Source: Owenia fusiformis (taxonomy: Eukaryota > Annelida > Polychaeta > Sabellida > Oweniidae). Taken from it: a stretch of DNA of 64,000 bases. This document shows positions 1-13,044 of the stretch, in pieces. Below the pieces are notes generated by a model, which saw only the letters and a program-made list of their open reading frames with translations, was not told the origin of the DNA and searched no databases. The stretch covers positions 22,555,564 to 22,619,563 of the forward strand of contig CAIIXF020000007.1 in the NCBI GenBank assembly GCA_903813345.2. Direction: 5' to 3'. How positions within the stretch are numbered: the first letter of the stretch is position 1; each line of letters begins with the position of its first letter. A program made the translations under genes and the position numbers.

Positions 1-2540
1 TGGCCTTTTGGATGTGAAAACCATCAAATTAAATCATCATTCAATTTAGATCAATACCATGTCCTTCTATAAAGGCTATCATTATTTGACACTCCTTTCA
101 TTGGTCAGTGTCGCACCCAAACAGGCTCAAGCTACCAAGACACACTGCTTGCATCAGTGAGGGTGCCACCGATCACCTATACCTGCAAACCACTGCCCAA
201 ACAGCTAGGGCGTGGCAGGGTATCAGAGAAGCATCTTTGCTTGCTCATAAGCTGTGAAAATGTTTAACCACTCTGTTTTAATAGCATCAGCGTTCACATT
301 TTGATAAACTGTTTGCACCACTGATTTTGATTTTCTTGATAACCTAGCTTATTTTTTCTCGGGACATTTAAGACATGTTTCTTTATCAAAGTAACTTTTC
401 CAAAAAGCCAGCAGCCCCCTTCTCTTTTCAATCCCTCGGTAAAGAGTGGTATTTGGCATTGATCGAAGTTCAAGATCATCTCTTATTATTAAGGAAGAAA
501 ATGTAAATGAGGGAGTCTATTACAGCACATAATAACACCAAACTTCCTGTTCATTGAGAAAAGTTGCTTTTCATGTTTACAGTATTGATTTTAGGAAAAT
601 TGAACATCAACAAACCGTCAACGTTTCAATAGGGGATTGAATAGGTTTGGAAGCCGTTGGTCAATATGTCAACTGATTAATGCCCAAATATGGCAGTCTC
701 TTTGTAATAAAATGTTTGACCATTTCATTTGTCACATTTTCATGGATTTAAGAACAATTAACAAGAACTTAGGCAATTAATTATTACATGTATTCCTGTG
801 AATTTGTAATAATCAAAATATATATGTTTTAAAGGAGTTTGTGTTTCAGAAAATTAATGTTCCGTTGATGAATCGTCAAAATTCTGCAAGAGCTCAATAC
901 TTCTTCCGGCATTCATATTTTCCCAAACTCACATTGCATATATTCACAAAAGGCTAGGTTCATTTTTCATGTTGAACATATATTTTGGATTAAAATGCAA
1001 CACAAAACATTAACAGGATACTCAGTACATTTAAAATGCAAGTAATAGACAATATGATGGGATTCAAACTAATTTCCAAAGTAGGATGAACCCAGCATTC
1101 ATGAAAATAAAGTTTCACTTCAGAACAAAAAAGGATTATAAAGTCAAGGATAACATTTATTGACTGAGTATAACTGTGTTTACATGATAAGGCAAAACAC
1201 TTAATGGAGGTGATCATCAACTTATAAAATCAACAGAAAAGACAGCCTTGGATTTGTTGTTTCCATCCAATATTCTGATTTGCAATTCAAATTACAGTTT
1301 TTGTCTCAACTCAAGTGAGGTTTGAGATTTTATTGATAGATATGAATACAGAAGTGGCCAGTCTCTATATAACATACAAGGATAATATGCAAAACTAGTG
1401 GTTGCATTAAATATCGGTAAGTTTGAAATTATTTTAGATTTTTATGTTATCACATAGTGTGACATAAGCCATTCACATTTACTAGACCCCTCTTATCTGA
1501 GATAGAGAAATCAAGACAAAGGATGCATCGTGATGAGATATAGGTAATGCAGCGGTTTCATTAGAATTTCTCACAACAGGCTAAATAAATGAAAACAACA
1601 GGCGAAATTTATTGAAATCATAAATTTAAAAGGGGAAAGTTGAAAAGTCCCTAAAAACAACAGGCAATTTTGTGAAAACCAGTGAAAATTGCCTGTTGCC
1701 TGCTGCTAATGAAACTCCTGTCATGGTTACTATTTTTCTGTGATCAGTATGCAGAATTGGTGTTTATAAGCACATTTTGTCAGTCAGTATTTGTAACAGT
1801 TACATTTTTTAACTATTTGCAAGAACTTAATAGGTGAGATTTTATGTTTAAAATGCCTTGTTTATAAATGCTTGTGATGTTAAATATCTGTGATTATGAA
1901 CAATATTCCCAATGAGATAGAAGGACACACAAGGAGTATGCATTCAGCATCTGTAACAAATAGCAGGTTGTGACATTTTGCATGTTTATGCCTTAATGTT
2001 ATTCTAATGTAACATAGTGTTCTAACATTGGATTTGAAATGTTCCTATTAAATAAATATATATCATTCATGTAGAATCATATCATGTAATCAATGCCCTA
2101 GTTAGTTGTTTATCTCTTCATATCATAGTTCTCTGATTTATATTCATTTTCTTTTTCGACACTTAGCTTTTAGGAAGAGAGGCATTCGTTCTAGGTGCAT
2201 CTATCAGTTTATACATGTACATGTAGTTTTGAATACAGTTTAACTGTATAAAATGCAATCAGGAAATGAAGGTTTTTATTTCTTTTCTATATATGATATA
2301 GAGTATGCAGGCTGTAGCCAGGATTTGCCAAGGGGGTTCACTTAATGAAAAATTCCAGGGGGTTCACTTGTGACAATTTTGGTCCAAAAATGGTCAAAAT
2401 CACTTAAAAAGTGCTCAGAATGGTGAAAAACTGCATGATTTTGAAAGATTTTTTGGCCAGTTTTTTGTTCGAACCCCCCCCTGGCTATGGGCCTGATATG
2501 TATAGCTATTGTTAAAATACTTTGTATACTGTACTTGCAG
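1..2540. other. Upstream stretch, no recognised exon
   Basis: No coding region could be supported here. The missing 5' exons of KRIT1 (the N-terminal Nudix-like part) would have to lie here or beyond the left edge; I found no matching reading frame. The only structured element I see is a dispersed repeat at about 2312-2500 that reappears inverted near 15400-15545. A fragment around 1940-1990 resembles the repeat family described at 47285-47545. Confidence 0.5.
2312..2500. repeat. Dispersed repeat with GGGGGTTC and CTGGCTATGGGCC ends
   Basis: The segment starts near a GTAGCCAGGATTTGCC motif and ends with CCCCCCCTGGCTATGGGCC, so its ends are roughly inverted. A diverged copy lies in the opposite orientation at about 15400-15545, and short end fragments occur near 20990 and 47815. 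This looks like a non-autonomous DNA transposon family (MITE-like). The family name is unknown to me. Confidence 0.6.
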
Positions 2541-5500
2541 CTGGTTAAAAGACAAGTTGTCATCACCACATTGTTTCAATGTAATGTTCGCCACATCAGC
2601 TCAAGACAGATTGAAACGCACAGTAAACAACCCAGCATTTGAACCTGTCGAGATGCCTTATGGTGCCCACCACCCCAAATATGGGAAAGATGCATTTATT
2701 AAAATGCGAGCAGTAGAAAAGTGTGATATTGTTATACAGAACCAAGCTTTCAGAGATAGAATGCGCTCGAGGGTAGGTTACTTAATGGATTCTATCAAAA
2801 CGAAAAAAAAGCTATTCATAATTTACTTTAAACTCTGTTGAAAGAAAATTTTTAAAATACATTGAAAGAGCAAGGTGCTCTTTCAAATTATCATAATGAA
2901 AGTTTAATTCTAAAAACATTTATTATTTTATTTTCAAAGAAATAGCATCTAGGTGAATTGAAGTATTATTGAGCATTAGGTAGTTTTATCCCTTCCTCTG
3001 GAACTATGTTTATTTATACATTGCTTTCTATTTGGAATTTTGACTTGGCAAAAAATATCTATGAATATTTTTCCAAATTATACGTATATAGCTTATGTTG
3101 ACTGTAAATGTGTATTGTAGCCACAGAATGAGCGAAGGGTTCCCCCTGCGATACCTTCTACAAGTCATGACGTCACACAAATGCCAAAATCCCACAACAG
3201 CTTCAGAAGGTATTAAGTTATTTAATTGGTCAAAATCTACTAATTTTTTAATATTCTCAGTCAGTCTAAGTATGTATGAGACAAACAAATCCAGGAATTT
3301 TTCAGATTTATCAATATCTGCTAATCTAACTCTTACTACTCAGAGATTTTGAATCAGGTCCATTGCTATTTTCAAATGATCAACGGTGTACAGTTAAATT
3401 CAAAAACAACAAGTCAAGTATGTTCAGATGCCAAAAATGTTGAGGCTCTCAAATCTTTTGGGACAAGTACATTCAAGAAGTTATTCAGTTCCCGGACCAC
3501 TGTATGTTTTATTCATCTAATAGCCACTAAGTCCAAGTCAAAGTTTGTAGAATGGCTTTATTTCCATGTCATTTAAACTCTAATGGTTCAAATTACAGCC
3601 TTCGACAGAAGTTATGTAAACTATTTATTACAATTCATTCCCAGCAATTGTTGCACACGAGTCTGCATTTATAGTCCTGGTATGACTGAAAAGCCTGAAT
3701 AAAATGGACAACATGTACAAATCGACTCAAGTTTTGTGCATGTTTTCTGGTTTAACATGGGGCTTTTGGAAATTGCATGGAACAAGCCTCGGTTGAAGCT
3801 ATGTTTATAGAAATTAGTAAATATTATCTTGTGAACAACACTTGTCCATTTATTTAGGACTCGTCATAGCTTTCTTTACTAATATTGTATAACTCAGGAA
3901 ATAGCGTCAAATGTTGAAGACATTGGAGTGCCAATACAGTACATTGTAAATACCACTCAGGAAATGGAAAATTTATGTTTCAAATATTCTATTTCCATTA
4001 TACTGGTACATTCTATATCCGTATCATGTATTTGAGTACAATAGTTTTGCAGTTACGATAGTCTTCTTCAAAAATATAACATCAGTAGGCAACCCATATT
4101 AAATCACCCAAATTTGAGATTTTGAGTTCAGTTTCTTGAAGTCCAGTATGAGTATAGTATATGAAGATTCATTACGTAACATCCTATGACCAATTACATT
4201 AGAAAAATGGATTTACAGTACACTTTGAGTTAAGGATAATCCAATGTGAAAAGCTGATCAAAGTGTTCCTTGAATAGAGAATCGAATTCAACATTTTTCA
4301 ATTATAACAGTAACTCATTGAAGTATTTTATTTTTATAGATTAGTTTGCATGACTTGAAATGTTGTTTATTTGCATAAAATTCTCATGATGTTTTTAGAA
4401 AATCTTGAAATATTGCATAATTCAAGTAGGAAATTCAAGTAGAAAATTATTGATATAACAGCTCAAAATCCCCACATTATGAAAGTTTATTAAATATTAT
4501 TATTTCACTGGCATTAACAAAGAAGAAATACAACTTGAGATTGAACTGCATGTTTCAGTACAGAAAATCTGTCAAGTATAATACCTCTATTAAGTGGAAC
4601 ACTTTTCACAGTCAGTGGAATACCTCCTGAGTAGAACACCTTTTATGGCTTCAAAAGGCATTCCATTTTCATAAGTTTTGCTGTTTGTGTAAACTGCAGG
4701 AATAATAGAGGGCAGCGTAGTATTTCGTCAGTCCATAATTTGTATGTACTCCCCCTTCCATTTTCCTATCTCACTATTAGTAGCAAATTAAGGTGGGTCT
4801 GACGTTGGACATGTTCTTACATACAAGCTTACATGTAGAAAGTTCATTCAAAGCGGCCTACCTTAATTCAACATTAGAAGATACCATTCTTCAAATACAA
4901 GTAATATATCCTTATATTTTAAATTAGTCAGATATTGTTCCATAAATTTTTTTTCTTTATAATTTTTTTTTTGAAAAATGTCCTGTCCAACTAATGTGTA
5001 TCTCAACAGTGAAATATTTGATGAAAATGTAATTTGTGTGGTTTTTAGCAATTCAAGCTGGAAAGAAGAATTCCCCCTCCACTACTGTTCTTACATGGGA
5101 GATACCAAGGGAGTGAGGGATATCCTTGCTAGTGGAATATCAGCCTCACAGAAAGATAGGGATACCTGGGCCCCTATACATTACGCTGCTTGGTAAGTAG
5201 TGATATGTCAAATCAGGCATATTTAGATTAATTGTTGAAATGTAAAAATAGAGGGATTTCATGTTTTTCTCTCTCTCTCTATGCTTTCTCTGTGACTTAT
5301 TGTAATATACAAGGGGTGATCATAAAATTCTCATAAGAGATATTATGAGAACTTTATGATCACCCCTCTTACATGTATTTATGTTATATAATTCTTAATT
5401 CTTAATTTTTCAGGCAGGGCCACTTAGATGTGATAAAAGTTCTCTTAGTAGAGGGACATTGCTCTCCAAACATCACCAACTCTAATTTATCAACCCCTCT

Positions 5501-8500
5501 ACACTTTGCCAGCATCAATGGTCGACCGTATGTAGTAGAACTACTTCTCAACCATCAAGATATAGATATAGTAAGTATATTACACGTATATGTTATGAGG
5601 GGATCTGGATAATTGAGCTTTATTCAGATACACATTTGAATATTTCTTGGGTCCTCTGATTGGCCATCAACTGATCCTTAGTCAGGGTTCTTTCTTGTTT
5701 AACCTGAATATGTGAAAAGTGAAAATGATGAATAAGTTGATGGATATGAAATAGAAATATATATCGAAACATATAAGCTAATGAATCACCATGTATATTT
5801 TTTTTAGGTATTGTACTGGGTTACAGTATAATCTATTGTGTCTAAATGTTGTGACTTATACAATTGTTTTATTTATAATGATACATTGTAACAGTATGCA
5901 AAAGACAAGAATAAGAAGATGGCCTTTGATCTTTGTAACTATGGCGACACTGCAGAACAACGAGCATGTGCCCTCTTACTGGAGGTACCTACACACAGAC
6001 CTGTAAGCGGCGGCCATTAATCAGCTGACGAATCCATTTTGTTTCTGTAATGTTTTATTTGTCTGAGTGAAAGCTTTGAAAATACAAGTGAAATGGGCTG
6101 TCTATTTGTGATAAATTTGCATTTTAAGGTTAAATCTTATACCCTACCTGTACACTGGGATAAGAATGTAATTTTTTTACACTTCAAAGTTTCTCATAAA
6201 TAAAAAAACATTGAGAGACATCTGGTGACAAATATGCAATAATGTTATAGGTAGATCCTGACTGACTGCATGAAGCAAATCCTCTGCCATTCTACTAACC
6301 AAACTTCAGTTTTTTAGCTGACATTTTAGCACTGACACACCAGTTTTTGTTGTAGCCTATACTTGGATAAAATGACTCAGATATAATCAATAATATGCCT
6401 AAATCATAAGCATGAGCATCCAACTGTGTTTGAAAGATAGCGTAAATCCAATTTCATGATTTCTCTTGGATTTTCTTCTTTATCTTATTCATCAAAGTAT
6501 GTGACAAAAACTTCTTTGAGGTTCTTTGGAGAGTTCATACTAGTTGCATGTACAGTATACAGTCCTTTAATATCAGGGTGTAGCATAAGCACTAGTCCTG
6601 GACAATGTTCAATGAGTGCCACTTTAAACGAGCTTGCAATTTTTGCATATTCAAGAGAGTACCATGGCAACTGAAACTTATACTCGTATCAATTTCGATT
6701 GGCCAATCTGTAATCCACATGACACCCCCTCCCCTGATAGGAATGTAGATACATGTATATTTGAAATTCATTGTTCTGAGTGCTGTGTTGCATCTTGAGT
6801 GTGGTCATTATTATTAAATTGTTGAACTGTAAAACATGCTGATTTTACTGTATATGCATACATGTACTGGAAACCTACATTTGAGATGTATGTAGCTGTT
6901 CTGAACTTCCTCAAGATCACCTTAACAACACAGTTTCTCCCCAGTTTGCAGTATTATGTGACATTGTATTCTTTATGTTACACCTAAAAATGATTCATTT
7001 TGTTCATGGGGAAATCATAATGGAAAGTGCACTAGACCTTTTCACAACTACATTGCAGCCAAATTATATAGATTCACTTCTATAGATCGTAAAATAATCT
7101 AATTCCGAGAATGTAAAGAAATATGGCCAATGTAAAGCTTTTTAAAAATGCATGCTGTAAAATTTCACTTCTATAGATCGTAAAATAATATAAGTCCAAG
7201 AATGTAAAGGAATATGGCCAATGTAAAGCTTTTTGAAAATCCATGCCATAAATGTTCACAACTTTCAATTGCAAAATAATCTAAGTCCAAGAATGTAATG
7301 GAATTTCGCCAATGTAAAGCTTTTTGAAAATAAATGCCTTAAAAGTTTAAAAGTTCAGTAAGTGGGATGTTTTTAAATTTCTCGACTCGTCATTGTAAAG
7401 AAAAAAAGCTTTACTTCAAAATGACATAAATTTTTGTCCCTAAATCTTGACACTGATGCGCCAAATTGAGAATGTACTAAATCCAAGTTGAAAAATAAGG
7501 ATTAGTTGTAAACCAGAATATCTAAACATACATCTTGTACATCTTTTTACCTGCCCAGTTAAGAAATATTCAGGGGACACCACTGGTACAACCTTACCAT
7601 ATGTGTATGACATGCATGAAGTAAAACCCTCAATTAACCTAACCTGACCTGAGATAGCCATATTAGATAGTACACTAACTGCCTGTTTTCCACCGTAGAA
7701 TGCACGTGATGTAGAGAATAAAACAGCCCTGATGGCATGTGAGAATGTTGAGCGAAGTGAGCACAAAGCATGTTCCAAGCTGCTCCGACAATCAGAGCGT
7801 GAGCATAGGAGTCGACCTGTAAGTTTACAGCAGAACATACTTGTGAACTTTTTGATGAATTTTGGAGCTTCATATCATTTTGTATGCTTTTAATTCCAAA
7901 GAATATTGATTTCCCCCTCTTGTATTTCCAAGATTAACAATTCCCTTTTGAATTTGTTTTTAGTACGTATTTAAAACATGTCTTTCTAAGCGTAATTTCC
8001 CCATTTTATGTTTCCATAACTGATTTCTTCATACTCTTTCCAGATATGTTTTATCCAAAAATTGAATGCTCTTGTATTTTTGATGATTTCAAGTATCCAT
8101 TTCATTATTTAAGATTTAAGATTTCAAGATCTTCCTTAAAAATGATCTATAATTAATAACTAATACAAAACCATTTTAAGTGACTTGCAATATTATTTTA
8201 GTTTAGACTTTAATACAATCTTTCAATTACAACTTGAAGTTTCATCCATACAGTATTGCGTTGTGTAGTTGTGTTGTTTTCACATAGATTAAATGAGGAT
8301 ACCATCAAATTATTTTAGGCTCCAAAAATAGAAATCCGTCTGCTTGACAATACAGTACGACAGCTCCACCTAGTGTCAGGTCACAACACTACAGTGTTAC
8401 AACTACATGAGCAAATGCTTCAAGTTCTTGAAATACCAGACAGCTGCAAACATATGTTTGCGTTATGGCTTTGTTCAAAAAATTTACGTAAGTCATCTTC

Positions 8501-11500
8501 ATTATTTTTAAATAAAGTTTGTTAAAAATTTACTTCATTGTGAAAGTGACTCTGTGTATACATTTCAGTGTTCTTTTCGAAAAATTGTGCCTATCCTTGT
8601 TCCTTTTTTCATCTTAGATATGCATTGTGCCTCTTTAAATATTACAAAAATGCTGACAAGTGGCTCGAGCCTTTTTTTCATAGAGAAAATGTTATTCCTT
8701 CATTAAACCTTTATACCATTGATTAGACATCAATATGTGACTTTTTTTATACAAAATAATTATTTTCATGATTTTTATCCTTTCAGATTTACAACTAAAA
8801 ATGGAGCATAAACCAATGGAGCATATTAAAGACTGGCGGGAAAAAGTTGTACGAGTTTTCTCAGATTTCAATCCTGCGGAGGAGGAACCTGTACTCTATT
8901 GGAGACGTGATGCAACTCTGAGCATCGTGGAGGAACGTAAGGTAAGAGAGGTAGGGCTCCATCTATTTCATTTTATAGGTAGGGCTTTGCTTTCATCGTG
9001 TTTTTCTTTCATCAGACTTATTATTTACAATTGTGTGTGCTTTATGCAACAAATCTCACCTTATGAATAATATCGCCATAAATGTACAGAAAAGGATGCA
9101 CAGCATTATGAATAAGCACATAAATTAGCAATAGAACTGGGGTTGAGGTTATAGTCCTTTAAGTGAAAGATTGTGTAACTCATGGAATGTTTGAAAATGT
9201 GAAATTAACTTAATGAATTGAAAGAACCGAAAGATATATTTGTTTCTGGTGTCTTAAAGATACAACCACAAATATAGTATCATAACTACATGTGGATTAA
9301 AGTTAATGAATTTATAAATACTAATAAATGTAACTTGATACAATAATTTGTGTAGTTTGCAAAATGATTTCCATCATATTACAATTGTATGTTCCTGTAC
9401 ATGTCTATATGGAATGTCAGAGATGGTATGATTATTAATTAGTTAAGTATACTAATGTATATACCTATTTAATGTTAAGATCACATTACTATTATAAAGC
9501 TTTGAAACCTGAACCTGTACATGTATTTAGTTGGCTGTTTCACTTTTTCCATACATAATTGTACTGTATTGTTTGCACATATATAACATTCACCGAAGTG
9601 ATCTAAGTTTCATGTCAAATTAATTTGATCATGTTGAGTGAAACATGATGACATCATGATGTCACCACCAAGAAGAGGTGGCATGTTGTTCAAGCAACCA
9701 TTTTTATATGACTTGACTTTGTGTATTATGAAGTATGAAGTACATGTTATATGGCATGATTTTTATTTACTTTTAGGTGAAAAATAAGACTGCCCTACAT
9801 CTGCTTTACTATGAGGCCTACCACAATTATATTGAATCCCTCTATCCCTGTGCCGACCAGGATGCCATCATATTAGGTGCCATATTAATGCAGATACGAT
9901 TTGGTGATTTCGATAGTAAGAAGGCCAAAGAAATGTAAGTTATTTAAGTAATAAAGATTGAGATTCTATGACATGACCACATATTTATTCTGTTTGTTGC
10001 ATAAATACCAGAAAATGCAATGCAATTGAGGTATTTTATACACATTATTAAGAGCTAATATGTACATTTGTATTTCTTTACAAAATGTGACCATTAACAT
10101 GTGTTTTCAGTGATAAGATTCTCCCTGATCTGATACCTGTGGGAAAACGAAAAAGTCGAAGCGTGAACTATTCTGCTAGAATCACATCACAATACAAAGA
10201 CTTCAGTGCCTATATGATGAGGAAGAAGCGAACTACAGAGGTAAATAGGATTGTTTGCTTGTGTATAATAGAAGCTGAAATATAATTACAATTCATAGAA
10301 CAGTAAAAATGTATTCTAAGTTAATCATGTGCTCCGTGCCAGTTTCCTTGGTTTGGAAAAATATTTATACCATTATCTTTTCCCTAATATTTCAATAAAT
10401 ACCTTTGTCTTTCAGGTTTGTCTGTAATAGATGCCTCATGGTTTAATTATCATAAACATCATATGAAAAATGTACCCTAACTTGATACAGATATTTTTTT
10501 TAATGTTATTTCTTTTTCTCTAATTCAAGGTCCTTCAGCATAAGTTTCTGACCCTATGCTGGAACCTTACTGTGTATGGATCAGCATATTTCCATGGTCA
10601 TGTCAAGATGAAGGAACGTAAGAGCCTCGTCCCTGTACATATTGCTGTCAATGATCTGGGTATTCATGTTATACACACTGAGAAAAAGGTGAGTTATGTA
10701 CATGTTGTCCCTATATAGACTCCTTCACTGAAGGTTTAGACAAAATAATTCAAGCCCTATAATAAATGGGAAAACCTTTTTTTAGAGGTTATTCTTTATC
10801 ACATAATACATCAGATTATTTTTTTATTATCATTTTAAGGATGGGCCAGGCCCCAAGAGTAGTTTTGCCTCCCTGAAAACATTTACATGTAATAGGAATA
10901 TCTGAGAAAATAACAGGCCAATTTGTTTCATACACCCCCAAAATGCAATCTGATTTTCGACGCCGTTTCGGTGCCAAATTTCGGTGCCGTTTCGGCACCG
11001 AATCAACTGACTAGTCCGGTAGCAAATGTTGGTGTCGAAAGGTTTCGGTGCCGGAACGGTGTCGAAACGGTGTCGAGACAGGGCTGGAACGGTGCCGAAT
11101 TTTTTCGATGCCGAAACGGCGTCGAATTATATTGGCTGTGTAGATGTTCTATATATCCATCATCTTGAAATAAGGACACATTTTTCTCAACTTCATTTTC
11201 AGAAACCAAGGATATGTATCAGAAGGTTGCAAGAAGTAAGTTTTGGCAATATAGTATGTTAGATTAAAACCCGCTGAAGGTAGTACACAATAGACCAAAC
11301 AGTTGATTATTTTTCACGAATCTACAGCTACAGGGGGTCTGCGATGATTGCAATCAGGAAACAAAAGCAAATCTTTTGTTTAGTGAGTGCAATCACAGTG
11401 GACCCCCTGCAACTGTAGATTCGTGAAAAATAATCAACTGTTTGGTCTATTGTGTACTACCTTCAGCGGGTTTTAACTACTCCTGTTTTGTCATTTCCGC

Positions 11501-13044
11501 AATATTGTTTACAGGCATCTCTTTATATCCAATAGCGCTTTTTGTACGGTAATCCTTCTTTCTCTCTGCCACTCTTGTCGATATCCATATCAGATACAGG
11601 TTTTCCAAATCTAGTGTTAGAATCGGAGGAATATTCAGGCTCTGATATCATTTATGTCAGATGTTTCGACACTGTACCATAAATCAAATGTGCCAATTTC
11701 ACTACTATCTATTTCATATTTACTCCTCCTATAAGTTCCCCAAGTAAGTTCTCAAGATCTTCATCCGTGTCGATATCTGTCAATTCCTTGAAGGTATCCT
11801 GAGTCAAGGTATCCATCCTTTCGTATTCCATGCTTCTTCTCGAATGTTCAACTAACTGTACTGAACATAGCGTTGACACCCTGGCGTTGACACCACGTAC
11901 ATACATGCAATACATACAAATCCAATACTAATCACCATTGCCCATTCAAATGATCACGGGTCAGTGCACTCACTACGCTTACTATAGTTCATTGAAAATT
12001 GGCTTTTACTAGAGCGTATAGGTTACTAAAGATTACCGTTTAGTTTGCATAGGTGACAGTGTATGGGTTTTAAGTTAGAGAAAACATTCGTGAGAGTTAA
12101 TTCTTTGAAATTAACGGTTCGGCTAACGCCTCACCGTTATTTTCAAAGAATCAACTCTCACTCATGCTTTCTCTATAACCTAACCTAGTAGGTGTAAGAA
12201 AATATAAGGTGATGGGCTTTAAAGAAATAGTCTTATAGTACCCCCTGAAATTGCAGGAATTGAAGTCCAATTCGGCCGTGAAAATTGTTTTTACCACTTT
12301 AAAGCCCATCACCTTATATTTTCTAACACCTACTAGGTTACTCTAACATACTACATTCCCAAAAGTTACTTCTTGCAACCTTCTGGCAAAAGTGTGCCAG
12401 CATCTGATACAATATAAATAAAACATAAAGTTTGAAATCGGTTGACTCTCCTTTAAGGCAAACGTTTATGAACCATAAAGCTGAATATGCCACAACCAAG
12501 GGAAGCATTGCATTCTTCTCTAAATTGAAATAAGAGAAAAGCTATTTCATGAAAATATTTGATTGTGATGCCCTCAAGAAATATCCCCATGGCAAACGTT
12601 GGTTACAGGCTTAAATAACATTGAATGTTTTTCCAGTATATGCTGAATAGTTTTTCCTACAAGGACATGGAGTGGTCTGGTAAGACAGAAGACCACACAT
12701 TGGTCTTACAGTTGAAGCAACAGCCCAAGGGAGGTATGCTCCTCAGGACAAAACAGGTAAGAGATTGTTCAGATAACATCTCACTTTACTAGTAATGACT
12801 CTAAGACATACTTTGACATGAATTATGAATGTGCTTCTTATGTTCTTAGAAACCCGGGCAATTCTGTGTATGAATTACATGTACAGTATATCTTAATTTC
12901 ATGTATACAATTTTTCAAATAACTGATATATACACTGTACACATATGAAAAAAAATAAGTAAATAGTTTTGATTTTTTCAGAGTGGTCTAATTTCACACC
13001 TGATGTCAAAGCTGTCACAGTTAAATCCCTCGTCCAACCCATAG
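2541..13044 (+). CDS. KRIT1: KRIT1 (CCM1) ankyrin/FERM scaffold, 5' partial
   Basis: KRIT1 is a Rap1-binding scaffold that joins ICAP1, CCM2 and HEG-type receptors at cell junctions. Exons by frame and GT/AG: 2541-2772, 3121-3209, 5049-5192, 5414-5570, then 5895-6002 or 7699-7818, 8319-8487, 8787-8941, 9777-9934, 10111-10240, 10530-10688, 12637-12756 and 12982-13044 (stop). All phases agree, giving about 560 residues. Counterparts of the human protein are visible in order: an NPAF motif at the ICAP1-binding NPAY position, ankyrin repeats (WAPIHYAAW, STPLHFA), then FERM lobes F1 to F3, ending near SGLISHLMSKL. The NPLF position reads NQAF and no NPYF is seen. About 170 N-terminal residues are missing on the left. 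The first visible exon starts in phase 2, so at least one upstream exon exists. Large introns hold several repeats. Confidence 0.93.
5311..5372. repeat. Short palindrome in KRIT1 intron
   Basis: A near-perfect inverted repeat of about 25 bp arms (AGGGGTGATCATAAA and its complement TTTATGATCACCCCT) folds to a hairpin in the intron between the exons 5049-5192 and 5414-5570. It is probably a tiny MITE remnant. Confidence 0.7.
5895..6002 (+). other. KRIT1: KRIT1 ankyrin exon, version A
   Basis: Acceptor TAACAG and donor GTAAGC bound a 36-codon exon, phase 0 at both ends. It starts YAKDKNKKMAFDLC, carries RACALLLE in the second helix and ends in RP. It aligns with the single human segment ending KLLKEAINKP. 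See version B at 7699-7818: either can join the exon ending at 5570 to the one starting at 8319 without a frame change. Confidence 0.85.
7066..7345. repeat. Three ~92 bp tandem repeats in KRIT1 intron
   Basis: Units start near 7071, 7164 and 7254 and share TTCACTTCTATAGATCG, AAAATAATCTAA and GGCCAATGTAAAGCTTTTT. They lie between the two alternative ankyrin exons. No coding content was seen. Confidence 0.75.
7699..7818 (+). other. KRIT1: KRIT1 ankyrin exon, version B
   Basis: Acceptor CACCGTAG and donor GTAAGT bound a 40-codon exon, phase 0 at both ends. It starts NARDVENKTALMAC, has HKACSKLLRQ in the second helix and also ends in RP. Version A at 5895-6002 has the same pattern: A-K/R-D, then NK.A...C, then AC..LL, then RP. 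The pair looks like a tandem exon duplication and is a candidate for mutually exclusive splicing. Inclusion of both would also keep the frame. Confidence 0.85.
10954..11130. repeat. GC-rich MITE-like element
   Basis: Ends TTCGACGCCGTTTCGG and CCGAAACGGCGTCGAA are exact reverse complements. The inside is built of variants of CGGTGCCGAAA/CGGTGTCGAAA. The high GC and CpG content stands out sharply from the AT-rich intron around it. Confidence 0.75.
11220..12385. mobile_element. Foldback-type element with nested inverted repeats
   Basis: Outer arms 11220-11263 and 12342-12385 are inverted copies (CAGAAGGTTGCAAGAAGTAA at the left). Inside lie three further hairpins: arms 11266-11340 with 11400-11476, 12077-12120 with 12135-12176, and 12184-12225 with 12297-12338. 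No transposase frame is visible, so this is a non-autonomous element or several nested MITEs, sitting between KRIT1 exons 10530-10688 and 12637-12756. A minus-strand 68-codon frame at 11709-11915 is not recognisable. Confidence 0.75.

Noticed and set aside
3349-3576. Open frame that looked like a KRIT1 exon (about 3358-3501)
   Set aside because: Its phases do not fit: exon 3121-3209 ends in phase 2 and joins directly to 5049, while this frame would need phase 0 on the left. Its product does not resemble KRIT1.
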